A stretch of DNA of 52,129 nt from positions 1 to 52,129 of the IMG/VR virus record IMGVR_UViG_3300046330_000118, one strand, 5' to 3'. Position numbers and translations under genes: made by a program. The stretch comes from a virus. Below, in pieces: positions 27,787 through 36,300 of this stretch (its first letter is position 1; each line of letters begins with the position of its first letter). A model generated the notes under the pieces. That model ran no database searches. It was not told where the DNA came from and saw only the letters and a list, made by a program, of their open reading frames with translations.

Positions 27787-28691
27787 TGGGTGTTAATGTT
27801 TTCCCCACACCAGCGGGTGCTACTGCAAAGTCGCAGTATACTGCAATGATTACCGGAACTGCTAACTGGGCACCACCCGCTGGTGTATACTCAGTAGAAA
27901 TTCTGCTTGTTGGCGGCGGCGGTGCCGGTGGCCACGGAACGACATCTTCTACTTATGGTGGCGGTGGCGGTGGCGGTGGAGTCATTGATGGGGTCTTTAG
28001 CGTAACCCCGGGAGTTGCTTTCACTATCGTTATTGGCGCTGGTGGATCCTGGAGCACCAACTCCTATGGTGCGAATGGCGGAAATAGCACAATAGCGGAC
28101 CTTGGCTTAACTGCACTCGGCGGTGGTGGCGGCGGCGGGTACGAGCCAAGCTACTGGGGCGCAATGAGCGCTGGCATGCCGGGCGGATGCGGTGGTGGAA
28201 CTGGCCTACAGGCAACATACACCAACACTAACAGAGGCGGCGGTGGTGGCGGTGCAGGTGAGAAGCCTTCATACTTTGCTACTACAGACAGTACCCCATC
28301 ATATAGAATTGGCGGTCCGGGCTACCAAGGTGGCCATGGCAAGGGAACTACCGCAAACGCAAACGGTGGAAACTACAACAGTGGCGTATTTGCCTCTGGC
28401 GGTCCAGCCTATAAGGGGCTCTACGGCGGTGGCGGTGGCGGATGTTCAGCTGCTACTGTTCAGCCAGCAAACCTCTATAACGGAATGAACAACGTTGGCT
28501 TAGGCGGTAATAGACTAGTTAGCGGTGGCGATGGCGCATGGGGTAACGGCAACACTGGCGCTATAACCGCAGCTACTGCTGGAATTGCTAACACCGGTGG
28601 CGGTGGCGGTGGCGGTGGTTACACTGCATACGGCACTGGTAACGCTGCAAATGGCGGTTCTGGCGTTTGTATTATTAAGTATTGGGCATAA
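27786..28691 (+). CDS. Glycine-rich receptor-binding-type protein
   Basis: This 301-residue protein starts with a beta strand region (GTANWAPPAGVYSVEILLVG) followed by long glycine-rich tracts (YGGGGGGGGVIDG, LGGGGGGGYEP, GGGGGGGGYTAY). It matches glycine-rich repeat domains of phage tail tips and adhesins, in which polyglycine II helices are packed by variable loops. These loops are often host-range determinants. The conserved end is SGVCIIKYWA. Confidence 0.8.
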   Translation: MGVNVFPTPAGATAKSQYTAMITGTANWAPPAGVYSVEILLVGGGGAGGHGTTSSTYGGGGGGGGVIDGVFSVTPGVAFTIVIGAGGSWSTNSYGANGGNSTIADLGLTALGGGGGGGYEPSYWGAMSAGMPGGCGGGTGLQATYTNTNRGGGGGGAGEKPSYFATTDSTPSYRIGGPGYQGGHGKGTTANANGGNYNSGVFASGGPAYKGLYGGGGGGCSAATVQPANLYNGMNNVGLGGNRLVSGGDGAWGNGNTGAITAATAGIANTGGGGGGGGYTAYGTGNAANGGSGVCIIKYWA

Positions 28692-28700
28692 GGATAGATA

Positions 28701-28970
28701 ATGGCACATTTTGCAAAGATTGAAGACGGTATCGTTACTGACGTAGTTGTTATTGGCAACGAGTTCGAGGCTGACGGCGAGGCTTACCTAAACTCGCTTG
28801 GCCTTGAAGGTCAGTGGATTCAGACTTCTTACAATGGAAATATTCGTGGGAAGTTTGCTGGTATTGGCGATGGTTATGATGCTGAACTTGATGAGTTTTT
28901 CAAGCCTGAGCTCATAGCAATTGAGCCAATTCCAACTCCAATTCTAGAAATCGAAGCACCTGTCGAATAA
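28701..28970 (+). CDS. Small conserved phage protein, 89 aa
   Basis: MAHFAKIEDGIVTDVVVIGN is the hallmark start of a small protein family common in aquatic phages, found near fibre genes. GQWIQTSYNGNIRGKFAGIGDGYD is the family's second signature. The end is Pro/Glu-rich (PIPTPILEIEAPVE) and probably flexible. It may be a structural or fibre-linked protein. An AAGGAT site precedes ATG 28701. Confidence 0.75.
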   Translation: MAHFAKIEDGIVTDVVVIGNEFEADGEAYLNSLGLEGQWIQTSYNGNIRGKFAGIGDGYDAELDEFFKPELIAIEPIPTPILEIEAPVE

Positions 28971-28972
28971 GA

Positions 28973-28978
28973 TAGAAT
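28973..28978 (+). promoter_or_regulatory. Late promoter motif TAGAAT, leaderless start
   Basis: GATAGAATAG at 28971-28980 lies after the small gene's stop. The connector gene's ATG is at 28985, exactly where RNA should start. The upstream TGG is replaced by AGA. Confidence 0.55.
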
Positions 28979-28984
28979 AGACTT

Positions 28985-29389
28985 ATGCCTACGATTCCAG
29001 ATGTAACACCTCCAGACTATGCAACAGTAGTGGGTCAGATTCGTCTACTCATTCCAGATGTCGAGCAACTAGAAAACCTAGCAGACCCGACAGTAGGCGC
29101 TGCGTACATCTTTGAAGACGCACAGATTCAGGCATTTGCTACTCTATACAGCAACAATGTGAAGAGGGCGGCAGCACAGGCAAAACTTGTGCTTGCCACC
29201 TCTGAAGCGTTGATTAACAAGGTTATCCGCACCGCAGACTACACAACTGACGGCGCTAAGCTTGGCGCTGAGCTTCGTGAGCAGGCTAAGGCTCTCCGCG
29301 AAGAGGCTGACAACGACGACAAGTATGACTCTTATGAGACGTTCCTCGTTGTGCCACAGTCGGCTCGATGGGAAAACGATTGGCTCTAA
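28985..29389 (+). CDS. Head-tail connector (adaptor) protein
   Basis: This 134-residue helical protein fits head-to-tail adaptors (HK97 gp6-like). YATVVGQIRLLIPDVEQLEN at residues about 13-32 is followed by FEDAQIQAFATLYSNNVKRA and a long helix ending AKALREEADND. It begins the connector gene set and would bind the portal. The start looks leaderless. Confidence 0.78.
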   Translation: MPTIPDVTPPDYATVVGQIRLLIPDVEQLENLADPTVGAAYIFEDAQIQAFATLYSNNVKRAAAQAKLVLATSEALINKVIRTADYTTDGAKLGAELREQAKALREEADNDDKYDSYETFLVVPQSARWENDWL

Positions 29390-29865
29390 ACACTCGCTCT
29401 GCAATTGACCCTCGATGGACGTTTCACAACACAGCCATCGAGCGGTCTCTTGCGCTCACCACAATTGACATTTATAACCCATCTAGCACCGACAGCATGT
29501 ACGACGCTGACACAAACACCTGGTCGGGTACTACTACTCTACTCTGGACCGGGAAAGCCCGCATTCAGCCGCGTAGCGCTTCTGCTCGCATGGGCTCAGC
29601 TGGCTCCGTAATTAGTGCGATCGACCCTGGCGCTTCACAGATCGTTGAAGTGCACATCGGTATGCGAGAGAACCAGTTGACTGGCTCTAACGGCGCTATG
29701 GCAGATATCCGCCCAGGTCACCGCATGCTTGTTACTGACGCTCCGCTAGACCAGATGCTTCAGAACTTTGAGTTCGTTGTTCGCTCTGTTATCAACAGCT
29801 CGAACCCTTGGCACCGAGTCCTCCTGTGCGAAGTTAACCAGGAACTTAACCCGAATAACATCTAA
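29368..29865 (+). CDS. Head closure-type protein (DUF6093-like)
   Basis: This 165-residue protein has the layout of DUF6093-type actinophage head-closure proteins: an N-terminal helix region, then a beta barrel with DTNTWSGTTTLLWTGKARIQ near residues 47-66, and RPGHRMLVTDAPLDQ. ATG 29368 overlaps the previous gene by 22 bases; a TTG at 29380 with a GGGA site is an alternative start. It overlaps the next gene by TAATG. Confidence 0.7.
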   Translation: MGKRLALNTRSAIDPRWTFHNTAIERSLALTTIDIYNPSSTDSMYDADTNTWSGTTTLLWTGKARIQPRSASARMGSAGSVISAIDPGASQIVEVHIGMRENQLTGSNGAMADIRPGHRMLVTDAPLDQMLQNFEFVVRSVINSSNPWHRVLLCEVNQELNPNNI

Positions 29866-30464
29866 TGGCGGGCCGTCGCAAGGGCTCAGTTCCCTTAATC
29901 TTTCACGACTTGGATTTAAAGAATCCTGTCGCAAACGCCGCTAACCGCAAGAAGTACCCTTGGCTTCAGAAGGTCGCTGAAGACCTCCGAGAAGCAACTA
30001 CGGAGGCTGCCAAGGCTGGCGCTGATGCAATGCGTGAGAGAATCTTGAATAGCCCAACATGGAGCAACTGGCACGTTGGCATTAACATCGAACGAGGCAA
30101 GCGCCCTCCATATATTAACATGTGGGGCTCTCGCTACGAAACCGGAACAATGTATAACAGCGTTGACTTTCGCAAGGGTAGAATTACTCAGGCTAAAGAC
30201 CGTCGCCGTCGTGGCTCGGTAAACGCAAGCTTTGGTTGGCCGGCAACTGCTTCCGGGCAGATTGCGGATGCACCGACTAGCCCAATCGGCAGAAAGCCTG
30301 ACGGTCCTGGCTGGCGTAGCGACCCTAAGTATTTCCACATGCAGGAGTATGGCTTCAATAATGAGGGCACTAAGGTTGACGGCATGGAATCCCACGGGGC
30401 CGGCCTTGACGCTGCTATGATTAAGATTCAACAAGAAATGCGAAAGCGTGGGTATAAAGGCTAA
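29865..30464 (+). CDS. Neck/minor tail protein (HK97 gp10-like)
   Basis: This 199-residue protein fits the HK97 gp10-like neck class: a basic N-terminus, helix KVAEDLREATTEAAKAGADA near residues 36-55, then a beta region with GTMYNSVDFRKGRITQ and PDGPGWRSDPKYFHMQEYGF. The FHMQEYG segment is common in this class. It overlaps both neighbours by TAATG and sits between the closure protein and the tail terminator. Confidence 0.72.
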   Translation: MAGRRKGSVPLIFHDLDLKNPVANAANRKKYPWLQKVAEDLREATTEAAKAGADAMRERILNSPTWSNWHVGINIERGKRPPYINMWGSRYETGTMYNSVDFRKGRITQAKDRRRRGSVNASFGWPATASGQIADAPTSPIGRKPDGPGWRSDPKYFHMQEYGFNNEGTKVDGMESHGAGLDAAMIKIQQEMRKRGYKG

Positions 30465-30895
30465 TGGGTCTATCACTTATTCCAATCCAGGACGAGATCG
30501 TCACCAAGCTCAAAGAGCTTCCACAGACCGTTTACGAGAACGGTGTACCTGACGACGCTAACCTTGTCTACTCAAATGGCACAATGTTGCCGTTCATCGT
30601 GCCATTCTTTGGCGGCTACGCCCAGGCCCTTGACGGCCGAGGCATCACATCTTCTCGCCAGAACCTTGGTGAGAGTTACCTGATTGTGCAGTGTGTCGGG
30701 CCAACCGAACGCTCAGCAAGGCAGGTTGCTGACCTTGTGCGAGACAAGCTAACAGGCTTTATCCCGAACGACGCAGGCGAACTAGTACCATCTGCAAATA
30801 GCAGATTCCTAACACCAGACTTCTCTTCGAGACCTGCGAAGTACATTTCTGAGGTTATTTTCCGATATCCTGTAAACACAAATGTGGTATCATAG
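30464..30895 (+). CDS. Tail terminator-like protein
   Basis: This 143-residue alpha/beta protein starts MGLSLIPIQDEIVTKLKELP and has the segment ESYLIVQCVGPTERSARQVA then DLVRDKLTGFIPNDAGELVP, typical for tail-terminator proteins of lambda gpU type. Its position just before the tail tube gene supports this. Assignment rests on context and pattern. Confidence 0.7.
   Translation: MGLSLIPIQDEIVTKLKELPQTVYENGVPDDANLVYSNGTMLPFIVPFFGGYAQALDGRGITSSRQNLGESYLIVQCVGPTERSARQVADLVRDKLTGFIPNDAGELVPSANSRFLTPDFSSRPAKYISEVIFRYPVNTNVVS
30885..30893 (+). promoter_or_regulatory. Late promoter motif TGGTATCAT before the tail genes
   Basis: TGG plus TATCAT (30888-30893) overlaps the end of the terminator gene. 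RNA would start near 30900, 17 bases before ATG 30917, which has an AGAAGGGA site. Confidence 0.5.
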
Positions 30896-30916
30896 AGTAG
30901 ATAAGAAGGGACCATC

Positions 30917-31162
30917 ATGGCACTTTTCAAGCACAAGCTTACCGGTGAACTAATCGAGCGACCGGCTCACTACAGTTCACACCCAGTACTAGGCAAGAAC
31001 CTAGTACCCGCAGATTCCACAGTTGCACCTGTTGCCAAGCCTTCAAAGGCCGCACCTAAGAAGGCTGTAGAAGCAGAACCAACTCCAGCGCCACTGACGA
31101 GTGCGGCAGAACCTGAAGTTGAGTCTGAAATCGAAGTTAACATCGAAACCGACAAGGAATAA
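30917..31162 (+). CDS. Small Pro/Ala/Glu-rich protein, 81 aa
   Basis: It begins MALFKHKLTGELIERPAHYS, then shifts to a low-complexity stretch (VAPVAKPSKAAPKKAVEAEP and TSAAEPEVESEIEVNIE) that is likely disordered. Proteins of this kind are often encoded directly before tail tube genes in actinophages. It lies four bases before the tail tube ATG. Function unknown; it is probably structural. Confidence 0.65.
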   Translation: MALFKHKLTGELIERPAHYSSHPVLGKNLVPADSTVAPVAKPSKAAPKKAVEAEPTPAPLTSAAEPEVESEIEVNIETDKE

Positions 31163-31165
31163 ATA

Positions 31166-32242
31166 ATGGCAAACACTAAGATGCTACGCCCTAACGTGGG
31201 CATTTATGTTGCGGCCGCAGATGCATTCGCTGACTGGACAGCTCCTACGCTGACCGAAATCACCGCTGCAACTAAGGTATTCAACATCTCTCCAGCTGTC
31301 ACCGACGGCTACACCCTGAACATGACCGACTCACAGGCAGACAACTCATTGTCTATCATTGACAACGCAGACGTTCAGACCCCAACCTACAACAACTACG
31401 AGGCAAGCTTCGACGTATTCCGTGACGCTAACCTTTCAGCTACTTCGGTATACAATAAGGCACGTGACCTGTTCTCAGCTGCTGACGTTAAGTACTACCT
31501 TATCAAGCGTGTTGGCAAGACCCACGACGCAGCTTTCGCAGCTGGCGACGAGATCTCAATCTACGGTGTCAAGACTGACTTCCCTGTAGACATCGTTGGC
31601 GATGGTGAAATGGTCCGCCTTGGCGCTCGTTTCCTAACCACCGGTGAAGTTAAGGTTAACATTGCCGTTGGCGCAGGAACCGCAGGTGCTGGTCCAGCTC
31701 TTGCAGCTACTGTTGGAACCAAGATGGTTTCAAACGGCAAGATCCGTGTTGAGTGGGTTGACGTTGCAGACGTTGCTAACGAGGCTGCATTCATCAGCTC
31801 TCCAGACATCGCTGTAATTGGCGACGGCATCAACCTTACTGAGGCAATTGCTTGGGACTCATACGACCTAGGTGCAACTGACTCGAACAAGATTGACGAC
31901 CGTGGAATCATCGACGAGGGCCAGGTCCAGACTCGTGGTTTCGCACAGTTCAACGGTTCACTAATGTTCTTCCGCGACGCTGACCCAGAGGCAACCAGCA
32001 CCTACAACGATGTTTACGCAGCGTTCAAGGCAGCTACCGACGGTTCACGCCCAGAGGGCTACCTAGTAGTCCGCATTGGTGTTCCAGCTACTACTGCTTA
32101 CGCAGCAGGCCAGAAGGTTTCTGTTTACAAGTTCATTGCGGACTCGTTCTCAGACAACACCGAAGGCGAAGACTCTGTTAAGTACATGGTCAACTTCATG
32201 CCTCAGGGCAAGTTGGGCGTTAACGTCACTACCACTGACTAA
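31166..32242 (+). CDS. Major tail tube protein
   Basis: This 358-residue protein is the likely tail tube subunit by position between connector and chaperone genes. It has two related halves: TDSQADNSLSIIDNADVQTP with FDVFRDANLSATSVYNKARD, and later QVQTRGFAQFNGSLMFFRDA with DPEATSTYNDVYAAF. This suggests a duplicated tube domain. Strong codon smoothness and a following hairpin fit high expression. Confidence 0.85.
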   Translation: MANTKMLRPNVGIYVAAADAFADWTAPTLTEITAATKVFNISPAVTDGYTLNMTDSQADNSLSIIDNADVQTPTYNNYEASFDVFRDANLSATSVYNKARDLFSAADVKYYLIKRVGKTHDAAFAAGDEISIYGVKTDFPVDIVGDGEMVRLGARFLTTGEVKVNIAVGAGTAGAGPALAATVGTKMVSNGKIRVEWVDVADVANEAAFISSPDIAVIGDGINLTEAIAWDSYDLGATDSNKIDDRGIIDEGQVQTRGFAQFNGSLMFFRDADPEATSTYNDVYAAFKAATDGSRPEGYLVVRIGVPATTAYAAGQKVSVYKFIADSFSDNTEGEDSVKYMVNFMPQGKLGVNVTTTD

Positions 32243-32252
32243 CAGCTAAAAC

Positions 32253-32292
32253 GGGGGGAGAGGGAATTTGCGCCCATTTATCCCTCTCCCCC
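32253..32292 (+). terminator. Long hairpin after the tail tube gene (attenuator or terminator)
   Basis: GGGGGAGAGGGA (about 32254-32265) pairs with TCCCTCTCCCCC (32281-32292) for about 12 bp. Only a short ACTTTAAT follows, so it probably lowers transcription into the chaperone genes rather than ending it. Confidence 0.7.
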
Positions 32293-32327
32293 ACTTTAAT
32301 AACGGGCGATAACTTAATGAGGACAAA

Positions 32328-32927
32328 ATGAGCGAAGAAACAAAATCAGTTATTGAAGAGACCATGGAGTTGGTCGAAGAAGCGCAGTCGAAGAAGGTCT
32401 TTAACCTTGCCGACGCAATCAAGGGTCGCGCTTATCCTAAAAAAGATGTAAAGATTTACCTAGACGACGAAGCCGCTATGCGCCTTGTTGAAATCCAGAA
32501 TGAACTAGACTACATGCCAGAGGGCGGCGTTGCTGACAAGCTTAATGCCGAGGCCGCTGTGCTAAAAGCCCAGATCAATGAGAGCGCACTTAAGTTCACC
32601 CTTCGCGGTGTCAACCAGGACGTTATCGAGACTGTGCTAACCCAGACCAACATCCGCTACGGCCTTAAAAAGGGCGATGACGGCACCGAGACTCCTGGCT
32701 GGATGAAAGACTACATCACCGCACTTGTCGGTGCTAACATCGAGGCTGTCACCAACGCTGCAGGCGAAGTTGACTCAGACCTATTCAGCTTTGAGAAGAC
32801 CGATGACCTACGACGCAACATCCCAGCAACCGAGTGGGGCAAGCTAGTAGAGACCATGGAAAAGCTAACCCTGGCTGGCGGATACTTTAACCAACTTACG
32901 GACGCTGGTTTTTTACAGAAGTCCTAA
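32328..32927 (+). CDS. Tail assembly chaperone, short form
   Basis: This 199-residue protein corresponds to lambda gpG-type tail assembly chaperones: an acidic N-terminus, a helical body (YLDDEAAMRLVEIQNELDYM) and an end that carries a slippery heptamer, T TTT TTA, at 32909-32915. Most ribosomes stop at 32927; a -1 shift would extend the protein into the next frame. It lies directly before the tape measure gene, as usual. Confidence 0.88.
   Translation: MSEETKSVIEETMELVEEAQSKKVFNLADAIKGRAYPKKDVKIYLDDEAAMRLVEIQNELDYMPEGGVADKLNAEAAVLKAQINESALKFTLRGVNQDVIETVLTQTNIRYGLKKGDDGTETPGWMKDYITALVGANIEAVTNAAGEVDSDLFSFEKTDDLRRNIPATEWGKLVETMEKLTLAGGYFNQLTDAGFLQKS
32909..32915 (+). promoter_or_regulatory. 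Programmed -1 ribosomal frameshift site T TTT TTA
   Basis: In the zero frame the codons are GGT TTT TTA. A -1 slip continues as ACA GAA GTC and joins the downstream frame without a stop, giving a 340-residue fusion (196 plus 144). Such frameshifts between tail chaperone genes are established across long-tailed phages. Confidence 0.88.
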
Positions 32928-33349
32928 CTTGGGCCCACAATAGAACTTATGTGACCAAGCTTAGGGCAGCTATTGAAAACAATATCAGACCCTCAGCGAT
33001 GCTCTTTCATGAGCAGCCAAATCTAGAGTGGACTAAGTTCGATTTCCTACTGCTTGAGGCATATCAAATCTTACGGGACGAGACATGCCAGCAGTGTGGA
33101 AACCCCATCTGGGTTTGTCGCAATGAGTTTGCTGACAACGTTGGCTTTAAAATCAAGAGCAGCAAGTGCTTTGCAAAGGCTGAGCTTGAAATGTACCAAG
33201 AGCGTGAAGAGAAAAAGAAGAGCAAGAAGAAGAAGTATGGTGAGCAGGAGTACATCCTCGCTTATACCTACGACGGCTCTGACCTCCCATCTCGCATGTC
33301 GTATTACAACGCTTTAACCGAACAGGCCATTAGGGAGGCCGCTGAGTAG
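32915..33349 (+). CDS. Tail assembly chaperone, frameshift extension (gpT-like)
   Basis: This part is read in the -1 frame from 32915 as the second half of a 340-residue fusion. It could also start on its own at GTG 32951 (MTKLRAAIENNIRPSAML), giving 132 residues. It contains CxxC pairs (CQQCGNPIWVC) and a very basic run (EEKKKSKKKKYGEQ). In lambda the equivalent gpGT recruits tube protein to the tape measure. Confidence 0.82.
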   Translation, partial: TEVLTWAHNRTYVTKLRAAIENNIRPSAMLFHEQPNLEWTKFDFLLLEAYQILRDETCQQCGNPIWVCRNEFADNVGFKIKSSKCFAKAELEMYQEREEKKKSKKKKYGEQEYILAYTYDGSDLPSRMSYYNALTEQAIREAAE

Positions 33350-33357
33350 TGTATAAT
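33350..33357 (+). promoter_or_regulatory. Late promoter motif TGTATAAT before the tape measure gene
   Basis: TATAAT at 33352-33357 lies just after the chaperone stop; a second TGTATAAC follows about 8 bases later. RNA would start near 33364, about 31 bases before TTG 33395, which has an AGGTGG site. Confidence 0.55.
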
Positions 33358-33394
33358 TGGTGTATAACTTTTATTACACTTTAGGTGGTCTCCC

Positions 33395-36300
33395 TTGGCT
33401 AATAACGACGGTCTAAGTCAGAATATTGAATTAAATGTCTCCGTTAATCAGCAGAGCATTAAGAAGGCCCAGGATGCCGTAGACTCCATTGGCAACAATG
33501 CCGATGTGCGAGTCAACCTAGTAGCGGATACCGCAGACTTCATGGCCGAGCTCCGCAAGGAGCTTGGTTTTGGAGCAACTGCAAAGATTCGCGTCGGTGG
33601 ATACTCGACTGGCGAATCTGCAGACCGCACAGTTCGTAACAAAGCCGCATCTAAGATTGAGCAGATGGGCGGAGACTGGTCTGGAATTGACATTGCGGAC
33701 AAGGCCGAAGTTGCCATTGCTAAGAACATTAATGAAGCTGCCAAGGAGCTTGCTACCCGTATTGGCATACGCTTTGTAGACCAGTATGCTGCAACTATTG
33801 GCGAGGCAGACTTTGCCCTTCCGGACACAACTGGGCCAAAGGAGCAAATCCAAAAGCTTGTTGAAGACTTTATCGTTGATGCTGCTGGTGGTGTAACTAT
33901 CAGCCCAGCAATGCTTCTAGCCGCAGCTGAGCGCGTATACCAAAACAACAAGAACCTATCGATCCCTGGCGGACCTAAGCCGCTAATGACTGGATCAATT
34001 AAGCCATCTGCCGCACTGCCAGAGGGTGCAAAGTTTGACGCTGAAGTAACTAGAAACTTCGAGAAGTTCCTAGAGTCTGCAATTGGACAGAACCCACAGG
34101 CTGCAGAAGCAGTAAACGACATGCTTTACAAGAAGCTGAAGGTCGTTCTATCCAAGGTTGTCGAGGCTGGTCAAAAGGCTCGCGAAGACACCTTTAAGAA
34201 TGCTGGAGTATCTGAGGGTGACGACGCTGCCGAAGGTCTTGTGCGCTATGCAGACAACGCCGCTCGTGCAGCAATTGCACTTCAGGAAATGCTTAATGGG
34301 CTTCAGCAGGGAACTACTGCAGCCTTTGCTCGTGGAGTCGTGCCTGAGCAGTTCCGCTCACGCCCAGAAGCGCTTTCCGACCCGGCTAACCTTGCAAACG
34401 TCCTAGTTGGCGAGTACCAGGACCTTGTAACTGGCCAGCTAATGTCATCGCTGCCAGACCCTAAAAAGGTTGCAGACCCAATTGCACAGGTTCTACTTAA
34501 CCCGTATATCCTAGGCGATCGCTTTGTAACTGGCTACGAGAAGCAGGTTCAGACTGCAATCAAGAACTACGGCAAGAACACTCGTGCCGAAGTTCCAGCA
34601 GTAAAGGCTGCAGTTGAGGCACCTAAGCGCAATGAGCCAGCCCAAATTGCAGCAAGCATTGCACCAGGAATAGAAAAGTATCGCCCATTAATCGGTGACG
34701 CTATTGTTGACCAGGTTGTAAAGATTATCGCAGAAGCTGGTGGCGATGTAAGTAAGATCACCGCTGCTTTTGATACAGAGTTTATCCAGAACAACACTAC
34801 GCCAATTTACGAGGCTGGCGTTACAATCAAGAACTCCCTAGGTGAGTTCGTCGACCTAATAAAGATGATTCACCTTCCGCAGGGTACTCCGGAAGATGTC
34901 AACAGTGCTCTGAAACAGGCTGGAGCCGGAGCCAAGACTATTGAGGACATCAAGAAGCGTGGAGCCGCTCTTGGTATCTCTGAAGCTGAGATGAGCTACG
35001 GCCGCGCTCAGGCAAAGCCTGGCGACATCATGGACACCGAAGTCTATGCGGCTAAAATCGATAATATTAATATACTCCTCAAGATGCTTGACGAGTTGGG
35101 TGTTCAAATTGCTGGAAGCAACATTGTCGGCGCAGACTTCCGCATGCTTGCAGTTTCTGTCGAGAACGTCAACAAAATCCTAAGCGGACTTAACACTTGG
35201 CCAGAACTCAAGGCTCCAATTCTTGACAACGTTGTTGACTTCAAAAAGATTGTCGAGCAACTACAAGCTCTTCAGAAGTCTGGAAACCTCAGCGCCGAGC
35301 TTGCTCCGTTTATCCAGGGCCAGCTAAAAGACGGCGTAGTAAAGGGCGCAAATGGCCTTGGTGCACTTCTTGCTAAAGCAATTGACATGCAGCCGGAGCT
35401 TGCAAAGCAGTACGGTGTGCAGAAGCAAGGCAATGGCTTCTCTATTGATGGCATGCCGGCCCACATGGCAATTGCAGACAACCGCGCTGCACTAATTGTT
35501 CTAGACTTCCTAAAGCAGTTTGCGCAGTCGGCTGAAATGATTAGCAAGGGCACTGCCCTACTTGGACCAGCCTACGGCAATGGAACCGCTGGCCCATACT
35601 CAAACAAGACTCGTGAAGCAAATCCATCAGCATTTGGCGGCGGAGTAGCTATCGACCCAGCCGACAGGGCCGCAGCTGCCGTTACCCTTGTGCAGGAGAC
35701 TAACGCACAAGAAGAAAACAACAAGGCCGTAAAGACTGGAATTGATCTTGCCAATAAGCGCCTTTCTGACGATGAGAGCTACAAGAAGCTTCTAGGTCAG
35801 CTAACCGATGCCCGCAAGGCATATCAGATTGTAAACTCCGCAGTAGACAACAACGGAGTCATTCAGCCTGCTGATAAGGCAATTCTTGAGGCTTACATTG
35901 TTAAGCTAGACGAGCTTGGTAAAGAGTCGGAGCAGGCAGCAACTGCTGCAGCTTCGCTTCGAGCCGCAATTGCAGACCCGTCAAAGGGTACGGCTTTCCG
36001 CGCTCGCCGGGATGTTAAAGCAGTTGGCGAAGACACTTCACTTCAGATGTCTCAGAAAGCTTACGAGGCAGAGAACGCCGTTGCTGAAATTGCAGCGAAG
36101 CGCAAGGAGCAGAGGGCTCGCAACTACGAGAACACTGCAACTCAGGTTGAGCGCAACGTAACCGGCGCTTCAAACGAGGCTACTCAGGCACAAAAAGCAA
36201 ACACAGCAACTAGAGTTATCTCTATTGAGCAAGAAGAGAAGGCTCGCAAGGACGCAAGCGAGACAATCAAGCGCATCTACAAGGACCAGGTTGCTGCCGA

